Below are positions 21,597 through 26,436 of a stretch of DNA of 26,436 bases, piece by piece. The number at the start of each line of letters is the position of its first letter. Position 1 is the stretch's first letter. The notes beneath the pieces are model-generated. The model had not been told where the DNA came from and did not search any database. It saw only the letters and a program-made list of their open reading frames with translations. The DNA is from a virus, in the IMG/VR virus record IMGVR_UViG_3300009545_000053, positions 1 to 26,436 of that record; one strand, given 5' to 3'. The translations under genes and the position numbers were made by a program.

Positions 21597-22705
21597 GATA
21601 TTCATATTCCAGCCTCGGAACCCTGGCCCAGTGCGAGCGCCGATTCTCCCTGCGCTATCGCGAGGGGCTGCGCCCTGCCGGCCCCAAGCCTTGGGCCCTT
21701 CTCCGGGGAAGCGCTTGGCATGCAGTCATGCAGGCCCAGTCGCTGAACGTGGGCCAGTACTGGGGCTCACTCCTGCAGGAGATGCCCGAGCAGATCGAGG
21801 TCATCGATGGCGTCTGGGCCGAGCCCACTATTGACAGCATCATTGATGCCTTGAAAGAGTGGGAGATCGCGCAGGAGTCCGAATACCTGGACGCCATGCG
21901 TGAGGAGTACGGCGACCTGCTCTCGGCCCGCATGTGGGATCTGTGGATCCGGTTCAATCACAGTGGGAACGTGGACAAGGACTTCGGCCGACCGCTGTTG
22001 GTCGAGCTGGACTGGACTCGTACGCTGCCCAACGGGCTCGAAGCTACGGGTCGGGCAGATCTGGTGTATCTCGATCCCGAGACTGATCAGGTTGTGGTGC
22101 GAGATTGGAAGCTCAACCAGTCCTGGCCTCAAACGCCCTCTGCCATCGAAGACTTGATCAACTCGCAGAACCACTTCAATGCATGGGGCGTGGCCGATGT
22201 GCTGCGTAATTTGTCGGGTGACAAGGAGCTGGTGCCGAGCGCGGTCGAGTACGCCCGCGCCCGGTTCAAGAAACCGGCTACTCCGGCCATGACCAAAGGC
22301 ACCAAAAACGCACCGCCCAGGCTGGCCAAGTCCACGACAGATTTCGACGCCTACACCTACCGGGAGTGGTGCCGCGAGCAGGAGCTGGTGATGGACCAGA
22401 CGGTCTACGATGAGCTTGCCGGTCAACGAGACAAGTGGTTTCGCTTTACACGGAAGCCGCTCCTGTATTCTGTGTATTCACAACATGTCATCAGCGCCTC
22501 TAAGCAGGCAGCCAGGGCTGAGACAATCACTACAGAAGACAGCATCCCTGTGTACGGAAGTCACTGTGCCTTTTGTGAATATGCTACACTCTGTCGTACA
22601 GATCTAGTTGGAGGCAGAGTTCCTTATGATGAGATTGTCTTTGCTGACTACGGACTTCGTCGTAGCTCTAGACGAGAGATTCCGAAAGAAGGTTCAGCAA
22701 ACTGA
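21593..22705 (+). CDS. Cas4/RecB-like PD-(D/E)XK nuclease with Fe-S cysteines, recoded 3' end
   Basis: 370 aa, TTG start at 21593 overlapping the previous stop. Nuclease motifs: G39SAWH43, GRAD156LVY, D171-W-K173, and QNHFNAWG from 192. Four cysteines, C14 plus C325-x2-C328-x5-C334, have the spacing of the Fe-S cluster in Cas4 and AddB-type nucleases. It should process DNA ends for recombination with the Sak4-like ATPase downstream. From about codon 274 codon use shifts to lower GC. The last 36 codons after C334 are a recoded duplicate of a remnant found at 23179-23277, and the HNH gene starts inside them in another frame. The C-terminal 12 residues differ from the remnant. Confidence 0.9.
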   Translation: MRYSYSSLGTLAQCERRFSLRYREGLRPAGPKPWALLRGSAWHAVMQAQSLNVGQYWGSLLQEMPEQIEVIDGVWAEPTIDSIIDALKEWEIAQESEYLDAMREEYGDLLSARMWDLWIRFNHSGNVDKDFGRPLLVELDWTRTLPNGLEATGRADLVYLDPETDQVVVRDWKLNQSWPQTPSAIEDLINSQNHFNAWGVADVLRNLSGDKELVPSAVEYARARFKKPATPAMTKGTKNAPPRLAKSTTDFDAYTYREWCREQELVMDQTVYDELAGQRDKWFRFTRKPLLYSVYSQHVISASKQAARAETITTEDSIPVYGSHCAFCEYATLCRTDLVGGRVPYDEIVFADYGLRRSSRREIPKEGSAN

Positions 22706-23177
22706 AGGCTGTTGGCTATGGGCGGGTAAACCTAGTCACGGTTACGGTAGGTTCAGCTTCACCTGGCAAGGAGAATACGTAACGGTGGGTGCCCACCAGT
22801 GGGCGCATTTTGTTCACACAGGAATAGATGCTGCAGGACTGGGGTTGGATGTTGATCACCGGTGTCATGATCCCAAAAAGTGTAGGGGTGGGGAGAGCTG
22901 CCTACATAGACTTTGTGTTCGAGGCGATCATCTAAGATCAGTTCCTCGGGGAGAAAACGTTAGTGCTCACCGTTCTTCAATCGGTCAAGCTCAGAGAGAA
23001 CGAGCAGCCAAGATCACTCACTGCCCTCATGGTCACCTGTATTCAGGGGATAATCTCAGACTAAGTAAAACTGGTGGAAAGATTTGCGTAGCTTGTCAAC
23101 GAGCCGCTGTCAACAAGTGGGCGGCACGAGACCGAGAGATAAATGGTTCGCGCTGGAAGAGAGACGAACGGGTGTAG
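22626..23177 (+). CDS. HNH homing endonuclease
   Basis: 183 aa. ATG 22626 (a second ATG is at 22629) is preceded by GGAGG at 22610-22614, inside the 3' end of the nuclease gene; 80 bases are dual-coding. The HNH fold is shown by GC29WLW, AHQW, VDH78, the C80/C86/C92/C97 zinc cysteines, H102-L and GEN111. A C-terminal CPHGHLYSGDNL (from C133) with C154-x2-C157 is the extra zinc module typical of HNH homing enzymes. The gene is richer in A and T than its neighbours. It ends one base before the displaced 3' fragment of the nuclease gene, so it is a free-standing mobile gene, not an intron or intein passenger. Confidence 0.92.
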   Translation: MMRLSLLTTDFVVALDERFRKKVQQTEGCWLWAGKPSHGYGRFSFTWQGEYVTVGAHQWAHFVHTGIDAAGLGLDVDHRCHDPKKCRGGESCLHRLCVRGDHLRSVPRGENVSAHRSSIGQAQRERAAKITHCPHGHLYSGDNLRLSKTGGKICVACQRAAVNKWAARDREINGSRWKRDERV

Positions 23178-23178
23178 T

Positions 23179-23277
23179 CTGTGCCGGGCAGATCTGGTGG
23201 GTGGGCGACAGCCCTACGATGAGGTCGTTCTGGTGGACTACGGGCTGCGCAAACGAGCGGAGAATGCGGTACACTAG
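23179..23277 (+). pseudogene. Displaced native 3' end of the Cas4/RecB-like nuclease gene
   Basis: Reading CTG TGC CGG from 23179 gives LCRADLVGGRQPYDEVVLVD, then YGLRKRAENAVH and TAG at 23275-23277. It aligns with residues 333-356 of the intact nuclease upstream (LCRTDLVGGRVPYDEIVFAD then YGLR): 19 of 24 residues are identical, while nearly every shared codon differs at the third base. It has GC-rich codons like the 5' part of the nuclease gene and no start or ribosome site. It is therefore the original gene end, cut off when the HNH element arrived. The following bases to 23398 hold no gene, only the leader of the next one. Confidence 0.9.
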
Positions 23278-23398
23278 AGTCTGCAGCTCGGTTCCTAGAG
23301 TGTCTGAGCAGCACCCGAAGAATGGCACGTGGTCTGCCTTGCTCCGTTCTACCTAATTTAATAGTCCTTATGATCAAAAGTCCGAGGAGACTGATCAC

Positions 23399-24253
23399 GT
23401 GACTGCACCTTCTTTTGCAGAGCCGTCTTTGCCCACTTCTTCTAACTCCCTGACCATCGCAGGTCTTAGCGTCATGCCTGCATCGTCTACTCGCCCAGAC
23501 GCCATGAAAGTTCTAATCCACGGTTTGCCGGGGAGTGGAAAAACGACCCTTGCCTCGTCTATTGCGGCGCAAGGCAAGACTCTATTTGTGGATCTGATTG
23601 GTGAACGAGGTACCATGTCTTTTCGTGGAGCCCCTTACGAGAAGAACATCGACGTGGTTAGACCTAAGTCTGTAGTGGAACTAACCGGGATTCAGCGCTA
23701 CTTGGCCAAGGGAGACCATGACTACACTGCCGTGGTATTGGACTCTATCTCGGCCGCGCAAAACTCAGCGATGAGATTTCAACTGAACTACGATGAAGAC
23801 ACAGTGACCGAGATCCGTAAAGGTCGGCAGACCGCCGATCAGCGGACCTGGGGAGTGGTGGGAGAGATCATGACTGATATCTCCCTGTTCTGGATGGCCT
23901 TGGCGGAGAGCCAGCGTAAGAAGCCCATTCACGTTATATTCACCAGCCAGACCAAGATGAAAACAGGGGTGGACGGGGAGGCCAAGCTTTATCCAGATGT
24001 ATCCCCCAAATCCCTGGCCGCTGCCATGGCGGCCCCGGACTACGTTTTCTATACCGACGTGGTAGAGGATCTTCTGGATGATGGTTCCGCAGCCATGAAG
24101 CACGTTGTAAGGGTTCTTCCAGACCCCAACTATGCTATCAAAGCCAGGATCCCTGAAGCTTTGCAGAGTAAGATTCCCCCGGTGTTGGGGATGGACGGCA
24201 AGCGCCCGTCCTTGACTACTCTCGGTCAGGTGCTGGGCAAGATCAGTAAGTAA
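23399..24253 (+). CDS. Sak4-like RecA-fold ATPase (single-strand annealing/recombination)
   Basis: 284 aa, GTG at 23399 with GAGGAG (23384-23389) upstream. Walker A is GLPGSGKTT (42-50) and the Walker B strand AVVLDS (111-116), followed by a long helical segment and VIFTSQTKMKTG (about 180-191). The organisation, size and lack of other domains fit phage nucleotide-binding proteins of the AAA_24/Sak4 type, which are RecA-like core proteins acting with a phage ssDNA-binding protein. The next gene looks like such a partner, and an exonuclease-like gene lies upstream, forming a recombination set. Confidence 0.85.
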   Translation: MTAPSFAEPSLPTSSNSLTIAGLSVMPASSTRPDAMKVLIHGLPGSGKTTLASSIAAQGKTLFVDLIGERGTMSFRGAPYEKNIDVVRPKSVVELTGIQRYLAKGDHDYTAVVLDSISAAQNSAMRFQLNYDEDTVTEIRKGRQTADQRTWGVVGEIMTDISLFWMALAESQRKKPIHVIFTSQTKMKTGVDGEAKLYPDVSPKSLAAAMAAPDYVFYTDVVEDLLDDGSAAMKHVVRVLPDPNYAIKARIPEALQSKIPPVLGMDGKRPSLTTLGQVLGKISK

Positions 24254-24284
24254 TTCAACTAACCAAACGTCCTTGGAGGACAAG

Positions 24285-24860
24285 GTGGCTCAAGACACTC
24301 TCTTCATCCCGTTCAGCGAGTGGGATGAGGCGGACAAGAAGACGGCAGCGCTGCTGCCCGAGGGTGAGTACACCCTCAAGGTGGTCTCTGCGGAGATCGT
24401 CAAGATCAAGACCGGCCCGAACGAGGGCACTCCCGGCATCGAGGTCTGGTTCCAGCCGACCGATCCGGCTTTCGCGGACCAGTACATCGTGGACCGCTTC
24501 TACACCATGAAGTCCACGCTGTGGCGCTTCTCCGGTTTCCTGCGGGCCGTCGGTCTGAAGGTCACTCAGAATGACATGAGCTTGCCGGTCAAGCAGCTCA
24601 TCGGCAAGCGCGTCACTGCGACGCTCAAGGACGGAGACGAGTTCAAGGGCTCGCGCAAGTCCGAGGTGTCGGCGTACGCACCGGTGCCGAAGACTGCGCC
24701 CATGAAGGGCTCTGGCCTGACCGAGGACACGGCTCTCGTGGACGAGGAGATTGCTCTCAAGGAAATCGACACGGCTACTGCTGACGCTATTCTCGGCGGC
24801 GGCGGTTCCGGCTACACGGTGGAAGACCCGTGGGCGATGGACGAGTCGATCAGTCTGTAA
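24285..24860 (+). CDS. DUF669-like single-stranded-DNA-binding protein
   Basis: 191 aa from GTG 24285, chosen for the GGAGG at 24273-24277; the frame is open from 24273 but starts within the ribosome site. The N-terminal 120 residues show the strand pattern LPEGEYTLKVVSAEI, GTPGIEVWFQ, RFYTMKSTLWRFSGFLRAVG (as separate blocks) seen in DUF669-type phage proteins, which are proposed ssDNA-binding proteins. A flexible middle (KTAPMKGSG) and a GGGGSG stretch precede an acidic tail (DPWAMDESISL) like the partner-binding tip of SSBs. It is directly downstream of the Sak4-like gene and followed by a strong terminator. Confidence 0.8.
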   Translation: MAQDTLFIPFSEWDEADKKTAALLPEGEYTLKVVSAEIVKIKTGPNEGTPGIEVWFQPTDPAFADQYIVDRFYTMKSTLWRFSGFLRAVGLKVTQNDMSLPVKQLIGKRVTATLKDGDEFKGSRKSEVSAYAPVPKTAPMKGSGLTEDTALVDEEIALKEIDTATADAILGGGGSGYTVEDPWAMDESISL

Positions 24861-24878
24861 GATAGAAGACGGCACTGG

Positions 24879-24927
24879 CCCCCGAGGATACTCCACCGCC
24901 CGGTGGAACCCTCGGGGGTCTCTTCGT
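24879..24927 (+). terminator. Strong nested-stem terminator
   Basis: CCCCCGAGG (24879-24887) pairs with CCTCGGGGG (24910-24918), and inside it TCCACC (24892-24897) pairs with GGTGGA (24902-24907) around GCCC. TCTCTTCG follows. It closes the recombination operon after the ssDNA-binding protein gene and lies just ahead of the VRR-NUC gene, whose ribosome site starts 12 bases later. Confidence 0.85.
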
Positions 24928-24938
24928 AGGGAGAGAGT

Positions 24939-25310
24939 ATGAGCCGAACCACTCCGGAATCGCTGGTCGTAGCTGCCATCGTCAAGGCTATCTACGCCCA
25001 ATATCCCGATGCCCATGTGGTCAAGATCCATGGCAGCCTGTACCAGGCCAGCGGCTTCCCTGACCTGTTGGCCTTCGTCAACGGACGGGCTTATGGTCTG
25101 GAGGTCAAGCGTCAGCGCAACGGAGAAAGTGCTCAGCGTGCACGCAACCGATCCACGCCACTGCAGAAGCTGACGATCGCCAAGCTACGTAAGGCAGGGA
25201 TTACAGCAGATACCGTGTTGTCTCCCAGTGAGGCACTCGCCGTCATCCAAGGTGGTCACAAGTTTCTGGATAACTCCGACTTACCAAACCTCTTGACGAG
25301 CGAGCAGTAG
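24939..25310 (+). CDS. VRR-NUC domain nuclease
   Basis: 123 aa, ATG 24939 with GGGAGAGAG upstream. The compact nuclease core reads ESLVVAAIVKAI, VKIHGSLYQASGFPDLLAF (ligand D42 in the FPDLL turn), then Y-GLEVKRQ with E55 and K57, and TPLQ near residue 73. These are the D, ExK and Q elements of the VRR-NUC group of PD-(D/E)XK enzymes, known as structure-specific nucleases such as Holliday-junction or flap resolvases. The C-terminal 25 residues are polar. It completes the recombination set but is separated from it by the terminator, so it may be expressed by read-through or separately. Confidence 0.88.
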   Translation: MSRTTPESLVVAAIVKAIYAQYPDAHVVKIHGSLYQASGFPDLLAFVNGRAYGLEVKRQRNGESAQRARNRSTPLQKLTIAKLRKAGITADTVLSPSEALAVIQGGHKFLDNSDLPNLLTSEQ

Positions 25311-25363
25311 TTCTGTAAGGTTTTACCTGACGGCACAAAGGGTGCCTCGACAAAAGGGGACAG

Positions 25364-26056
25364 ATGAACATCACCACGAAGAGCGGCTTGGCAGTCGCCT
25401 TCCTCATCACTTCGCCGATCGCCACTGCGGCGGCGGCTTCTGCTACCAACCACACTGACCCGTGTCCCGGCCAGCACATTCAGGTTTGGGCCGAGGTCGG
25501 TACTCATGGCGCTGGGCAGGCCACGGATCACTTTGTGTGCGCCTCTGACCTGCCCGCCGGTCCTAAGGGGGACAAGGGTGATACGGGTGCGACTGGCGCT
25601 ACTGGTGCTCAGGGACCGGAAGGCCCTCAGGGTCCTGCAGGTGCCCCCGGTAAGGACGGCGCTGCGGGTGCTGACGGTCAGACCGGGCCGGCCGGTCCCG
25701 CTGGGGCCAACGGTGAGACTGGTCCTGCTGGCCCCGCCGGTCCTACTGGACCCCAGGGTGAGGCGGGAACTGACGGCGTTGCAGGCGCGCAGGGACTGCC
25801 TGGCGTCGACGGTAAGGATGGCCTGGCCGGTGCGGTAGGCGCACAGGGCCCCGCCGGGGAGAACGGTAAGGACGGCAAGCCGGGCATTAATAAGACGGTC
25901 ATCATTCATGCTGATGGGACGCAGCAGGTCGTGGACGGTTTGCCGCACACCGGCGCTTCGACCGGCGAGGCTTTGCTGATCGGCGGGATCGGTGCGGCTG
26001 TCGTTCTGGCCGGTGCCGGTACTGTTCTCTACACTCGACGTAATCGTTCCGTCTAG
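25364..26056 (+). CDS. Secreted collagen-like protein with LPHTG wall-sorting signal
   Basis: 230 aa, ATG 25364 with AAGGGGA upstream. Order of parts: signal peptide 1-25 (MNITTKSGLAVAFLITSPIA then TAAAASA); a short globular piece with two cysteines (C34, C59); 36 uninterrupted Gly-X-Y triplets at 66-173, rich in GPA and GKD; a linker (INKTVIIHADGTQQVVDG); LPHTG at 193-197; a hydrophobic segment (about 204-224); and a basic end (RRNRSV). Signal peptide plus LPxTG, membrane span and positive tail is the sortase-anchored wall-protein layout, so it should be displayed on the host wall rather than built into the virion. Its role is unknown: adhesion, superinfection exclusion or decoy are options. 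Confidence 0.9.
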   Translation: MNITTKSGLAVAFLITSPIATAAAASATNHTDPCPGQHIQVWAEVGTHGAGQATDHFVCASDLPAGPKGDKGDTGATGATGAQGPEGPQGPAGAPGKDGAAGADGQTGPAGPAGANGETGPAGPAGPTGPQGEAGTDGVAGAQGLPGVDGKDGLAGAVGAQGPAGENGKDGKPGINKTVIIHADGTQQVVDGLPHTGASTGEALLIGGIGAAVVLAGAGTVLYTRRNRSV

Positions 26057-26063
26057 TTGAGCT

Positions 26064-26108
26064 GCCTCTGAGTGCTTGCATACCAATAGAACGCCGGCGC
26101 TCAGAGGC
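26064..26108 (+). terminator. Inverted repeat after the collagen-like gene
   Basis: GCCTCTGAGTGC (26064-26075) pairs with GCGCTCAGAGGC (26097-26108), 12 bp with one G-U pair, around a 21-base loop. It lies 8 bases after the stop. No T run follows at once (TCCTCAG), so it may terminate weakly or stabilise the mRNA 3' end. Confidence 0.55.
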
Positions 26109-26175
26109 TCCTCAGTTAGACAGAACTTTATGGGGATTTTAGATAAACCAGATAAACCTAGGTAAGAAGGATAAG

Positions 26176-26319
26176 ATGATCACTCTTCCGGAAGAGAAGC
26201 TAGTGCAGCTTCGCATGTGGGCTATTGATAGAATGATGAACGAAGACACACGGTTGCCTCCTGAGGAAGCAGTAGAGCAGGCGGAGTTGTTGGTCAAGTT
26301 CGTGCTTGGTGAGTCATGA
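26176..26319 (+). CDS. 47-aa helical small protein
   Basis: ATG 26176 follows AAGGA at 26167-26171 and runs to TGA 26317-26319. The product (MITLPEEKLVQLRMWAIDRM, then MNEDTRLPPEEAVEQAELLV and a short end) is a charged two-helix protein with no cysteine. Its stop overlaps the next start (ATGA). No family was recognised. Confidence 0.6.
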   Translation: MITLPEEKLVQLRMWAIDRMMNEDTRLPPEEAVEQAELLVKFVLGES

Positions 26320-26436
26320 GCGATCTGGATTTGGACGCGCTGGAGCGCCGAACCGCTGCCGGGCGCTGGGTCCCGCTGGATGTGTTCGAGCAGCTAGCCC
26401 TGATAGCGGAGTTGCGGGCCTGCCGCACCGAACGGG
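26316..26436 (+). CDS. Small protein, 3' truncated by window edge
   Basis: ATG 26316 in an ATGA overlap opens a frame that is still open at the window end, 40 codons seen. The start MSDLDLDALERRTAAGRWVP then LDVFEQLALIAELRACRTER has the pattern of short phage proteins of actinobacteria that continue into coiled coil. Function unknown. Confidence 0.6.
   Translation, partial: MSDLDLDALERRTAAGRWVPLDVFEQLALIAELRACRTER

Noticed and set aside
20928-22593. Shared 12-mer TGCTACACTCTG near 20928 and 22582 as insertion signal of a mobile element
   Set aside because: Many 12-base matches are expected by chance in 26 kb, and the context (intergenic versus coding) differs.
22589-23277. Group I intron or intein carrying the HNH gene
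   Set aside because: The nuclease frame continues past the junction with a full alternative end and stop codon, the protein contains no splicing block motifs, and the bases between the HNH stop and the remnant number only one, leaving no room for intron structure.
25560-25890. Collagen-like protein as a tail fibre
   Set aside because: A signal peptide and LPHTG sorting tail are not expected in a virion protein, and the gene lies far from the tail module.
25678-26086. Minus-strand ORFs opposite the collagen-like gene
   Set aside because: Their composition mirrors the Gly-X-Y codons of the real gene, and they lack ribosome sites.

Overview
The window looks like an internal segment of a tailed phage (siphovirus type) of an actinobacterium. 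The reasons are: mostly GC-rich sequence, frequent GTG starts, 4-base ATGA/GTGA gene overlaps, an r1t-like holin, small CxxC zinc proteins, a PrimPol/helicase/PolA replication set, and a collagen-like protein with an LPxTG-type wall-sorting tail (LPHTG). No integrase, tRNA, CRISPR array or insertion sequence was seen. All calls rest on reading the sequence, with no database search.

Layout. (1) Bases 1-7343, plus strand: end of the tail module. It holds a large minor tail protein (5' truncated), two tandem fibre-like proteins sharing an N-terminal module, a hub-like minor tail protein and an OB-fold-like tail protein. (2) 7352-10538: lysis and host-envelope region with strand switches. It has a 31-codon ORF and an amidase endolysin on plus; a zinc-ribbon microprotein, a metallophosphoesterase and an r1t-like holin on minus; then three overlapping small membrane-protein genes on plus. 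(3) 10541-18695, minus strand: one compact replication operon read from 18695 downwards. It encodes PrimPol, DUF3987-like ATPase, a 97-aa unknown, a short C5-methyltransferase-like protein, a double zinc-finger protein, a 47-aa protein, an SNF2-type helicase, dCMP deaminase, a membrane protein, two microproteins and family A DNA polymerase. (4) 18696-19038: an AT-rich divergent control region. (5) 19039-26436, plus strand: a secreted propeller-like protein, small DNA-binding/zinc proteins, a recombination module (Cas4/RecB-like Fe-S nuclease, Sak4-like ATPase, DUF669-like ssDNA-binding protein, VRR-NUC nuclease), a collagen-like surface protein and two small genes at the edge.

The most striking observation is at 22400-23277. 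An HNH homing endonuclease gene sits exactly at the last Fe-S cysteine codon of the Cas4/RecB-like nuclease gene. The nuclease frame is not broken: upstream of the insertion its 3' end is present as a synonymously recoded copy. The displaced native 3' end, which encodes nearly the same peptide, survives as a 33-codon remnant just after the endonuclease stop. The endonuclease start lies inside the recoded tail in another frame. This looks like a mobile gene that repairs its host gene while destroying its own target site. The second most interesting item is the phage-encoded, signal-peptide-bearing collagen protein with an LPHTG sorting signal.
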